Shown here: one piece after another, positions 33,029-41,026 of the stretch | Numbering within the stretch: position 1 is the first letter of the stretch | How the letters are laid out: each line of letters opens with the position of its first letter | The notes under the pieces: generated by a model | Databases searched by the model: none | Seen by the model: the letters and a program-made list of their open reading frames with translations, nothing else | Told to the model about the DNA's origin: nothing | Source of the DNA: Pseudarcicella hirudinis | GTDB lineage: Bacteria; Bacteroidota; Bacteroidia; Cytophagales; Spirosomataceae | Length of the DNA: 64,000 nucleotides | Direction of reading: 5' to 3' | Assembly (NCBI RefSeq): GCF_900115665.1 | Contig: NZ_FOXH01000004.1 | Location: 323,257 to 387,256, forward strand | Position numbers and translations under genes: made by a program

Positions 33029-34963
33029 ATGCATTCCAGAGTTCCTGCATATTTTATCAGAGGCTTTTTCATTCTTTCTACCGTATTTTTTACTTCTCAG
33101 ACATTAAAAGCACAGACTGTTCTTTCTTCTTCCAATAAGAAGGCTGTTGCCGCTTATGAAAAAGGGCTTTCTGCTTTACAAAACCGTAAAATTGATGAGG
33201 CTTTTTCTGAATTTGAAGAAGCCATTGAAAAAGATGACCTTTTTGCAGAACCCTATTTTCAACTGGGTAAACTTTATGAACAGTCCCGCCAGTTTGGTAA
33301 TGCTATCCTGAACTACGAAAAAGCTATCAATGCCAAAGAAAACTCCTCCGTTAAAGAAATGGCTTCACAGCAAGTCGGGCTTTTATATCTTAAAAAAGGA
33401 GAATATGAAAGTGCGCTGGTTAATCTTGAAAGAGGGAAACCCTCTGTAACTGCCTCAAATGCTAAACGTTATCAGCTTCGTCTGGATAATTGCAAATTTG
33501 CATTGGAAACATTGAAAACGCCTCTGGTAATTAATCCGGTTGAGCTTCCTGATCAGATTAATGCATTTAAATCCCAGTATTTCCCGGCACTGACCGCTGA
33601 CCGTGAAAAGCTGATCTATACCGGACAAGATCCTGAAACGGGAGATGAGAATTTATACATTTCAGATTTTAAAGAAGGAAACTGGTCTGCTCCCCAATCA
33701 CTTTCAGATAAAATTAATTCCACCCAGAACGAAGGCACTGCAAGTATCTCTGCTGATGGCAGAATTCTTGTATTCACGTCCTGCAACGGCCGCAAAAGTT
33801 TTGGTTCCTGTGACTTATTTATTTCATTTAAACAAGGGACAGAATGGTCTAATCCACAGAATTTAGGCTCAAATATCAATTCCCCGGAATGGGATTCACA
33901 ACCTTCTCTCTCCGCAGACGGAAGAACCTTATATTTTGTATCGGATCGCCAGGGCGGATTGGGAAAAAGAGATATCTGGGTAAGTAAATCTGACTCCACA
34001 GGGCAATGGAGTAAAGCTAAAAACCTGGGAAACATAATCAATACTTATGAAGATGACCTTTCTCCTTTTATTCATGCCAATGGAAAAACACTCTTCTTTT
34101 CCTCAGAAGGGCATATTGGAATGGGAGGTCTGGATCTGTATTTCTCGGAAAACTTAGGGACAGATACCTGGAAAAAACCTGAGAATCTTGGATATCCGAT
34201 CAATACACATGAAGATCAGGTAGCGTTATTCATTACTGCTGATGGCAAAAAAGGCTATTACTCGGTAGAAAAAGAGCAGAACAATAAACGAAGAGCTGCG
34301 AAACTTGTTGAAATTGATTTACCGGAAGTTTTACAGAATAAGTTTAAAAGAACTTTTTATCTGAAGGGAAATGTTTCGGATGCCTTAACCAAACAGAAGA
34401 TAAAGGCTGACATTGAGCTCATAAACCTCAAAACCAATGAGTTAATCGGAAAATTCAGCTCTGATCCTCAAAGTGGAAATTATATTTCTGTTCTTACAAA
34501 TGGCGGAGAATATGGGGTATTTGTCAGCAAAGCAGGTTATTTCTTCAAAAGTCTGAATTTTGATTTTTCCCAGCAAAATGCAAAAGACAAAATTCTGGAC
34601 ATCCAGCTTGAGCCTATCCAGAAAAATGCGCATGAGGTTCTGAATAATATCTTTTTTGATTCAGGAAAATGGGATATAAAACCCGAGTCTGTCTCTGAAT
34701 TAGATAAACTCATCAAGCTGTTAAAAGCAAACTCCAGTATTTCGGTGGAAATTTCGGGGCATACAGATGACGTTGGTAAAGAAGCTGATAATCTGGCTCT
34801 TTCGAAAAAAAGAGCCCAGTCTGTCGTAGATTATCTTGCCAAAAATGGCGTAAATATTGCAAAAATTAAGATCGAAGGATATGGGAAATCCCGCCCTATT
34901 GCAGAAAATACTTCGGAAGAAAATCGAAAATTAAACCGTAGAATTGAAATTAAATTTTTCTGA
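33029..34963 (+). CDS. PorE-like TPR / PD40 beta-propeller / OmpA-domain protein
   Basis: The 644-residue protein has a signal peptide ending Thr-Leu-Lys-Ala-Gln (29) and then four parts. TPR repeats lie at about 35-150. A WD40-like PD40 propeller at about 175-420 repeats Ser-Ala-Asp-Gly-Arg, Asp-Ile-Trp-Val-Ser and Gly-Leu-Asp-Leu-Tyr-Phe-Ser. A carboxypeptidase-regulatory-like sandwich spans about 440-520. The C-terminal OmpA domain binds peptidoglycan (Ile-Ser-Gly-His-Thr-Asp-Asp, Arg-Ala-Gln-Ser-Val, Asn-Arg-Arg-Ile-Glu-Ile). This order is that of PorE, a peptidoglycan-linked part of the type IX secretion system. PorE is a lipoprotein in Porphyromonas, but no lipobox is seen here. Similar OmpA proteins of other function exist. 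Confidence 0.8.
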   Translation: MHSRVPAYFIRGFFILSTVFFTSQTLKAQTVLSSSNKKAVAAYEKGLSALQNRKIDEAFSEFEEAIEKDDLFAEPYFQLGKLYEQSRQFGNAILNYEKAINAKENSSVKEMASQQVGLLYLKKGEYESALVNLERGKPSVTASNAKRYQLRLDNCKFALETLKTPLVINPVELPDQINAFKSQYFPALTADREKLIYTGQDPETGDENLYISDFKEGNWSAPQSLSDKINSTQNEGTASISADGRILVFTSCNGRKSFGSCDLFISFKQGTEWSNPQNLGSNINSPEWDSQPSLSADGRTLYFVSDRQGGLGKRDIWVSKSDSTGQWSKAKNLGNIINTYEDDLSPFIHANGKTLFFSSEGHIGMGGLDLYFSENLGTDTWKKPENLGYPINTHEDQVALFITADGKKGYYSVEKEQNNKRRAAKLVEIDLPEVLQNKFKRTFYLKGNVSDALTKQKIKADIELINLKTNELIGKFSSDPQSGNYISVLTNGGEYGVFVSKAGYFFKSLNFDFSQQNAKDKILDIQLEPIQKNAHEVLNNIFFDSGKWDIKPESVSELDKLIKLLKANSSISVEISGHTDDVGKEADNLALSKKRAQSVVDYLAKNGVNIAKIKIEGYGKSRPIAENTSEENRKLNRRIEIKFF

Positions 34964-34964
34964 A

Positions 34965-35825
34965 CTATCTCGGCTTGTTAAGCACCGTAGAATCAGCACG
35001 TACTCTTCCTTCATTCTCTTTATATATTTTCACAAAAGTCTGACCTGAATCCGGTTCTTTTCCGGAAGACCGGATACTTTTATGAATATTTTCGGAAGAA
35101 ACAGCTGAAGCTCCCACTTCTTTAACCTGTTGATTTTCTGACACTTTATCTTTTGATGTGTTTTCAGCAACCGGAGAAAATTTAGTTTCAGCATCAGGTA
35201 TATCTGTTGAATCTAATCTCATTCTGCCATCTTTATCCATGGTCAATTTGACAAAATGATGTTTAATACTTTCCTCTTTTGATGCCTCAGGCGCTTTGGT
35301 CACATCCGCAATCAATGAATCAGATTTTTCTTTTTCTTCCACCACCAAAACTCTTCCTTCCTTCATAACCACTTTTACAGGAGCATATTGCTTAAATTCA
35401 AGGTTAAACTCTCCTTTCTGGCTTGCGGTATAATTTGGAATGGTGTATGCAGGATTATCCATACCGATAATTTTGATTTTTACAGAAGCGATTCCACTTT
35501 GAAGCAAATCAATATCTCTGGCAGCCGCATAAGAAAGGTCAATCATTCTGTCAGCCACAAATGGACCTCTGTCATTGACTTTAACAATAGTCATTTTACC
35601 AGTTTCGGTATTTGTTACTTCCAGAAAAGTATTGAAGGGTAAATCGAGGTGGGCGGCGGTGTAACAATCTTTTTGATAACGTTCACCATTTGAAGTCACT
35701 TTACCATGCAGGTAATCGGCGTAATATGAAGCTTTTCCATAGAATTCTTCTCCAATCTGCGCCATCGTCGGGAGTGTCAGTAATAAAAAAGGCACGACCC
35801 AACTGAATGTTTTGAATATCTTCAT
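34965..35825 (-). CDS. RlpA-like septal ring lytic transglycosylase family protein
   Basis: The 286-residue protein has a signal peptide ending Met-Ala-Gln (about 22). A double-psi beta-barrel of the RlpA type follows (about 28-125): Gly-Lys-Ala-Ser-Tyr-Tyr-Ala, Ala-Ala-His-Leu-Asp-Leu-Pro-Phe, Val-Lys-Val-Asn-Asp-Arg-Gly-Pro-Phe and Ile-Asp-Leu-Ser-Tyr-Ala-Ala-Ala. The Asp-Arg-Gly-Pro motif holds the catalytic Asp of lytic transglycosylases. The rest (130-286) is a charged low-complexity tail in place of the usual SPOR domain. Its stop is 1 bp from that of the convergent PorE-like gene. Confidence 0.85.
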   Translation of the reverse strand: MKIFKTFSWVVPFLLLTLPTMAQIGEEFYGKASYYADYLHGKVTSNGERYQKDCYTAAHLDLPFNTFLEVTNTETGKMTIVKVNDRGPFVADRMIDLSYAAARDIDLLQSGIASVKIKIIGMDNPAYTIPNYTASQKGEFNLEFKQYAPVKVVMKEGRVLVVEEKEKSDSLIADVTKAPEASKEESIKHHFVKLTMDKDGRMRLDSTDIPDAETKFSPVAENTSKDKVSENQQVKEVGASAVSSENIHKSIRSSGKEPDSGQTFVKIYKENEGRVRADSTVLNKPR

Positions 35826-36204
35826 GAATTATCAGCTATATGTATCGGATTTTATTGTAAATGAGCAACATATCATTTACTCTTGCGAATCCGCTTACAT
35901 CATTTATGGTTTGATCAAAGAATACTGGTAAAAATGAAATCTCCGGAAAGTCTTCAATTTATAAAACCAGGAAAATTTAAAACGTGGTATTTTCTATTAT
36001 TATTATTTCCCTCTCATCTATTTTTCTAAAGAATGGGAAAAACTGAAATGCAATGAGCAATCATAAAATAAATAGTCACCCTCTCAAACCTGCTAATAAC
36101 AAAAGTAGGTGCTTTGATCGAGAATCAAGCACCTGCTCTTTGAAAATTACTATATTTTACAAAAAATATTCAATTATATTTTCTGATTATGACATTTGTC
36201 ATAC
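35826..36204. other. Intergenic region between the rlpA-like gene and gltA
   Basis: These 379 bases contain the gltA terminator at the right end and AT-rich sequence with probable rlpA promoter elements at the left. No coding frame or further structure is evident. Confidence 0.4.
36104..36137 (-). terminator. Imperfect hairpin after gltA
   Basis: AGTAGGTGCTTTGAT pairs with ATCAAGCACCTGCT with one bulge and one mismatch. On the minus strand CTTTTG follows. It lies about 70 bp past the gltA stop. Confidence 0.55.
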
Positions 36205-37479
36205 TTATTTACGATTTGCGACGTCCACATATTCTCTGGCAGTAGCGCCAACATACACCTGACGAGGACGACCGATAGGCTCTTTGTTAGCACGCATTTC
36301 TTTCCATTGGGCAATCCAGCCCGGAAGACGACCAATTGCAAACATTACTGTAAACATATTAGTCGGAATACCTAAGGCGCGGTAGATAATTCCTGAATAG
36401 AAATCCACATTCGGATAAAGTTTACGTGCCACGAAATATTCATCATTAAGAGCTGCTTCCTCTAATTTCTTGGCAATTTCAAGAACCGGATCATTCACTC
36501 CTAATTTAGATAATACGTCATCAGCTGCTTTTTTGATGATTCTGGCACGCGGGTCAAAGTTTTTATAAACACGGTGACCAAAGCCCATCAAACGGAAGCC
36601 TGAATTTTTATCTTTTGCCATAGCAATGTACTTGTCGGTATCACCGCCATCAGCTTTAATATCTTCAAGCATTTCGATAACTTCCTGGTTTGCACCACCA
36701 TGCAGAGGTCCTGAAAGTGCATTTATACCTGCTGAAATAGAAGCATAAAGACTGGCCTGAGAAGAACCAACCAAACGAACTGTTGAAGTTGAACAGTTTT
36801 GTTCGTGGTCAGCATGAAGAATCAATAATTTATTTAAGGCCGCTGAAACAACCGGATCAACCTGATATGCTGCTACAGGAAGAGCAAACATCATATTGAG
36901 GAAGTTAGAGCAGTAATCCAATGAATTATTCGGATAATTTACCGGATGACCCTGAGATTTTTTATATGACCAGGTTGCCATAGAAGGCATTTTTGCCAAT
37001 AAGCGAATGATATTAAGATCATCAGAACCTGCTTTTTCACCGGTATAGAAGGCAGACATTGCGCAAACCAAAGCTGATAAAACTCCCATCGGATGGGCAT
37101 TTACCGGAAATCCTTCGAAGATTTTACGCATATCTTCATTAACAATTGTATGCATTTTGATATCATCTTCAAATGCAGCATATTGTTCTGAAGTTGGTAA
37201 CTCTCCGTAAATCAACAAGTAAGCCACTTCAAGAAATGAAGCTTTCTCTGCCAATTCTTCAATAGAATAACCTCTATAGCGTAAGATTCCTTCTTCTCCG
37301 TCTAAAAACGTTATGGCACTTTTTGTAGCACCGGTGTTTTTGTAACCTGAGTCGATTGTGATATACCCTGTCTCGTCACGGAGTTTGGCAATATCTATCG
37401 CTTTTTCGTTTTCTGTTCCGGTAATTACCGGAAACTTATACTGTTTACCATCAAACGTGAGTTCTGCAAAATCTGACAT
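36205..37479 (-). CDS. gltA: Citrate synthase
   Basis: The 424-residue enzyme joins acetyl-CoA and oxaloacetate, the entry step of the TCA cycle. Type II (Gram-negative, hexameric) features include the N-terminal beta domain, His-Ala-Asp-His-Glu-Gln-Asn-Cys-Ser-Thr-Ser-Thr, Gly-Pro-Leu-His-Gly-Gly-Ala-Asn, the catalytic His in Gly-Phe-Gly-His-Arg-Val-Tyr-Lys, and Asp in Val-Asp-Phe-Tyr-Ser-Gly. Length fits. It is alone on its transcript and diverges from pepT across a 409-bp region with a long dyad. Confidence 0.98.
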   Translation of the reverse strand: MSDFAELTFDGKQYKFPVITGTENEKAIDIAKLRDETGYITIDSGYKNTGATKSAITFLDGEEGILRYRGYSIEELAEKASFLEVAYLLIYGELPTSEQYAAFEDDIKMHTIVNEDMRKIFEGFPVNAHPMGVLSALVCAMSAFYTGEKAGSDDLNIIRLLAKMPSMATWSYKKSQGHPVNYPNNSLDYCSNFLNMMFALPVAAYQVDPVVSAALNKLLILHADHEQNCSTSTVRLVGSSQASLYASISAGINALSGPLHGGANQEVIEMLEDIKADGGDTDKYIAMAKDKNSGFRLMGFGHRVYKNFDPRARIIKKAADDVLSKLGVNDPVLEIAKKLEEAALNDEYFVARKLYPNVDFYSGIIYRALGIPTNMFTVMFAIGRLPGWIAQWKEMRANKEPIGRPRQVYVGATAREYVDVANRK

Positions 37480-37888
37480 AATCTATATTTTCTTCGGCTT
37501 AACCTTGTTTTTGTGATTGTTTATTTTGTTGATACGAAATTACTTGAAAAAAATCAAAGTTACTCGTTCCTTTCATTTTGATAAACTTTTAATTTGGTCA
37601 TTTAATATACAACAAACTTTTTATCAAACTATTCCTTAGGAAAAAGCACAATATATTCTTTAAAACATCTCTCGCCATTTATTGTTTCGCTAAGTTAGTG
37701 ATGAAATTTGAAACGTTGGTTACCTTTGTCAGAACTTGGTAAATAAATTTATTTAACTCAAGTTTTTCTTTAAATAAGTCAACATTTTACCAAATTAGTA
37801 TAACTATCTTTTTTAAAAATTTAACGATAACCGGAAGTAGAACCCTCAGATATTAATCATAGTTCATCAAATAACTACCATTCCAGAC
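37480..37888. promoter_or_regulatory. Divergent control region of gltA and pepT
   Basis: This gene-free region holds TAACTTTG on the minus strand (37555-37562) for gltA and TACCTTTG on the plus strand (37721-37728) for pepT. A 9-bp dyad TTTGATAAA (37577-37585) with TTTATCAAA (37620-37628) lies between them. The leader of pepT would be about 160 nt. No ORF is visible. Confidence 0.45.
37555..37562 (-). promoter_or_regulatory. Candidate -7 element of gltA
   Basis: TAACTTTG on the minus strand, 76 bp before the ATG. Confidence 0.4.
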
Positions 37889-39139
37889 ATGTCTTTACTT
37901 AATTATAAGAATACCTCCACAAAACGTTTTTTAGAATATGTCCAGATCGACACTCAGTCTGATCCGGAATCTGAGTCACAGCCTTCTACTGAAAAACAAA
38001 AAAATTTAAGCAGACTGCTGGTTAAAGAATTATTGGAAATAGGCCTGAAAGATGCCCATCTGGATGAATATGGCTATGTTTATGCGACAATTCCTGCCAA
38101 TTCCGATAAAGATATACCTGTCATTTGCTTCTGCTCTCATGTTGACACTTCTCCGGATTGCTCAGGAGAAGGGGTAAAACCTGTCATTCATAAAAACTAC
38201 CAGGGTCAGGATCTGGTCCTTCCTGACGATAATGAACAGATTATCAGGCTTTCTGAGCATCCAGATCTGGCACATCAGTTGGGTAATGATATTATTACCG
38301 CTAGTGGAAAAACATTACTGGGTGCCGATAATAAGGCCGGGGTTGCCGAAATTATGGATGCTATTTACCACCTGGTGGCAAATCCTGAAATCAAACACGG
38401 TACAATTAAAATACTATTTACTCCTGATGAGGAAATCGGAAGAGGAACAGCCAAAGTTGACCTTGAAAAATTAGGTGCTTCATTCGGTTATACGATTGAT
38501 GGAGAAACGCTGGGTTCTCTGGAAGATGAAACATTCTCTGCTGATGGGGCAAGAATATCAATTACAGGAGTCAGCCAGCACCCCGGATTCGCCAAAGGCA
38601 GAATGGAAAGTGCCTTAAAAATTGCTGCTGAAATCATCAGTAATTTACCCAAACACACCCTTTCTCCTGAAACTACGGAAGAAAAAGAGGGATTTATCCA
38701 TCCGGTTGGTATTTCAGGTGCAGTCGAGACGGCCTCTATTGAATTCATTATCAGGGATTTTACAGAAAGCGGGTTAAAGAATCACGAAAGCCTTTTGGAA
38801 AAAATCATGTCGGAAGTACTTTCTCTGTATCCTAATTCGAAAGCTGAATTGAAAGTCTGGGAGCAATACAGAAATATGAAAGAAATACTGGATGGTTATC
38901 CTCAGGTGACAGCTTATGCAATGGAAGCGATTCAAAGAGCCGGGATTGAAGCCAGACAAATGAGCATCAGAGGAGGAACAGATGGTTCAAGACTTTCTTT
39001 TATGGGGCTGCCATGTCCGAATATTTTTGCAGGAGAACATGCTTTTCATGGAAAGCACGAATGGGTTTCTGTACAGGATATGGAAAAAGCTACAGAAACT
39101 ATTGTTCATTTATGCCAGATCTGGGAAGAAAATGCTTAG
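37889..39139 (+). CDS. pepT: Peptidase T (tripeptide aminopeptidase)
   Basis: The 416-residue cytoplasmic M20B metallopeptidase removes the N-terminal residue of tripeptides. Metal ligands and catalytic residues appear in Cys-Ser-His-Val-Asp-Thr-Ser-Pro, Leu-Gly-Ala-Asp-Asn-Lys-Ala-Gly, Pro-Asp-Glu-Glu-Ile-Gly-Arg-Gly, Tyr-Thr-Ile-Asp-Gly-Glu and the C-terminal His in Glu-His-Ala-Phe-His-Gly-Lys-His-Glu-Trp. Arg-Gly-Gly-Thr-Asp-Gly-Ser is also typical. Length is normal. It stands alone, converging with the susD-like gene. Confidence 0.95.
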   Translation: MSLLNYKNTSTKRFLEYVQIDTQSDPESESQPSTEKQKNLSRLLVKELLEIGLKDAHLDEYGYVYATIPANSDKDIPVICFCSHVDTSPDCSGEGVKPVIHKNYQGQDLVLPDDNEQIIRLSEHPDLAHQLGNDIITASGKTLLGADNKAGVAEIMDAIYHLVANPEIKHGTIKILFTPDEEIGRGTAKVDLEKLGASFGYTIDGETLGSLEDETFSADGARISITGVSQHPGFAKGRMESALKIAAEIISNLPKHTLSPETTEEKEGFIHPVGISGAVETASIEFIIRDFTESGLKNHESLLEKIMSEVLSLYPNSKAELKVWEQYRNMKEILDGYPQVTAYAMEAIQRAGIEARQMSIRGGTDGSRLSFMGLPCPNIFAGEHAFHGKHEWVSVQDMEKATETIVHLCQIWEENA

Positions 39140-39166
39140 TTTCAGACTCCGGTGCTATTAAGATAA

Positions 39167-39196
39167 AAACCCTCTCTTTTCGGAAAGAGAGGGTTT
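39167..39196. terminator. Bidirectional terminator between pepT and the SusD gene
   Basis: AAACCCTCTCTTT pairs with AAAGAGAGGGTTT across a 4-nt loop, with A- and T-runs outside. Confidence 0.8.
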
Positions 39197-39217
39197 ATTA
39201 TTTTTTTGAATGATCGG

Positions 39218-40945
39218 TTAATATCCGGGATTCTGAGTAAGAGTTGGCTGACCATTTTTCTGACTGTACTGTATTTCCTGCAAAGGAATCGGGAAGTACT
39301 CATGTTTCCCTTTAATAAAGTTTGCAGGAGCCAGATATGCTCTTTTGGTTTTTTCTACTGTATAATATGCATTTAATGTTTCAGCAGCTATTCCCCAGCG
39401 AACCAAATCGAATCGGCGATGTCCTTCCATACCAAATTCCAGACGTTCTTCAAAACGAATCGCTTTACGGGCTGCGTCTTTGTCTGACCAGGGAGTTGAA
39501 TATTCCTTAATAACATAGTTTGCAGCAGCTGTACCATCAGGATTTTTCACAAAACCATCCGGATTGGCAGCTCTCTTGCGAATCATATTCACATATTTAC
39601 GGGCGTTTTCAAGTGTTCCGACTTCAGCTTCACATTCTGCTAACCATAATAAAATATGTGAATAACGAATCATACGATAGTTGTTGGCATTCAAACGAAC
39701 GTTCCCTGAAAAAGTATTGGTTCCGATATCTGATTTGTACATCAGGTGTTTTTTAGGAGAATAAGGGCCCGCATAAGCCTGATCACGAACATAATCTTTC
39801 CCGGTATGTATTCCCCAGTCAAGGAAAGGAATACCTCTTCTGCCTACTGTCCAGTCCAAACGCGGATCCAAACTACCTTTATAAGGCGTAAACGGATCTT
39901 TTACTTCAAGTCCCTGATCGTTTGTAACATCTTCATTATTAAAAGTATCGAGCAAAGGCAGACCGTTTGCATCTGTTTTGAAGGCGTTTACCAGATTCTG
40001 AGAAGGCTGGAAAAAACCACAGCAGGTAGTTACCCCTCCCCCGCCATAAGGATAGTTCAAAGTAGCTCCGATGTTCCCGTTTTCACCATTTGGTGCTCCG
40101 TCATTTACAGAAAATTCTACTTCAAAAACAGACTCTTTATTATTGTTGGTAGTAGCTCTGAAATTGTCAGAATATTTGTCAACCAACGCATAATTTCCAC
40201 TGGCAACAATTGCTTCGAGCAAAGTTTTAGCCGGAGCATATTTTCCCTGGAAAAGATAGGCTTTTGCCAGCATGGCAGCAGCAGACCATTTATTGGCACG
40301 TCCTACCTGGGCCTGTTTAGCAGGAAGGTTATCATAGGCAAACTGTAAATCAGCCAGAATTTTATCCCAGATATCTGCAGTATTAGGAACCTTTGTGCTT
40401 TCCAGATCCGTTGAACTGTACGTTTTATCATCAATATAAGGTACATTATTAAACATCTTCTTTACCTCAAAATGATAATGTCCTCTCAGAAAGCGGGCTT
40501 CTGCTTCGAAAATTTTCCGTTCTGCATCTGAAACATCTTTTGCTGCGGCAAGTGCCTGTAAAGCATCATTACTTCTGGCGATACCATCGTACACCGATCT
40601 CCATTTACCCCAGAAATAAACATTATCTGAAAAAATCTGTGTACTCTCTATCAGTGAAATTGCAGGCTGGTCACCTGCGTTTGTTCCTTTATAGGCATCA
40701 TCAGCTGCCACAGAACCATAAACCCAGTTATCGCTTGAACTTTGGTAAGATCGGAATGAACCACCTCCGGTTGCCCAGCCATCTAACAAAGAATAGGCTC
40801 CTGTTAGTAATAAATTTACACCTGATTTATTCTGAAAGAAACTGGTTGGCAAGGCTGCTTTGGGTTGTACATCCAAAAAATCATCTTTACAGGATGTTGC
40901 CAGTCCTCCGATGAGTATTGAAGTTATAATGAGAATCTTTTTCAT
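39218..40945 (-). CDS. SusD/RagB family nutrient-binding outer-membrane lipoprotein
   Basis: The 575-residue protein has a lipoprotein signal (Leu-Ala-Thr-Ser-Cys, Cys19) followed by Lys-Asp-Asp-Phe-Leu-Asp-Val-Gln-Pro-Lys, a typical SusD start. Four TPR-like helical pairs and the C-terminal Arg-Phe-Glu-Glu-Arg-Leu-Glu-Phe-Gly-Met-Glu-Gly-His-Arg-Arg-Phe-Asp-Leu-Val-Arg-Trp-Gly confirm the family. It forms the lid of the SusC channel on the cell surface and binds the substrate. It is the second gene of a SusC-SusD operon. No carbohydrate-active enzyme is beside it, so the ligand (glycan, peptide or other) is unknown. Confidence 0.95.
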   Translation of the reverse strand: MKKILIITSILIGGLATSCKDDFLDVQPKAALPTSFFQNKSGVNLLLTGAYSLLDGWATGGGSFRSYQSSSDNWVYGSVAADDAYKGTNAGDQPAISLIESTQIFSDNVYFWGKWRSVYDGIARSNDALQALAAAKDVSDAERKIFEAEARFLRGHYHFEVKKMFNNVPYIDDKTYSSTDLESTKVPNTADIWDKILADLQFAYDNLPAKQAQVGRANKWSAAAMLAKAYLFQGKYAPAKTLLEAIVASGNYALVDKYSDNFRATTNNNKESVFEVEFSVNDGAPNGENGNIGATLNYPYGGGGVTTCCGFFQPSQNLVNAFKTDANGLPLLDTFNNEDVTNDQGLEVKDPFTPYKGSLDPRLDWTVGRRGIPFLDWGIHTGKDYVRDQAYAGPYSPKKHLMYKSDIGTNTFSGNVRLNANNYRMIRYSHILLWLAECEAEVGTLENARKYVNMIRKRAANPDGFVKNPDGTAAANYVIKEYSTPWSDKDAARKAIRFEERLEFGMEGHRRFDLVRWGIAAETLNAYYTVEKTKRAYLAPANFIKGKHEYFPIPLQEIQYSQKNGQPTLTQNPGY

Positions 40946-41026
40946 TTTTTAAAATATTTAATTTGTGAATAATGAATGAGCTTAACTGATTGGTAAAAGA
41001 TTTTTCAATTCTTTCAGAACCATTCT

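Noticed and set aside
39746..40348. 200-codon plus-strand ORF
   Set aside because: It lies antisense to the SusD gene, whose protein is clearly real; the ORF has no recognisable features.
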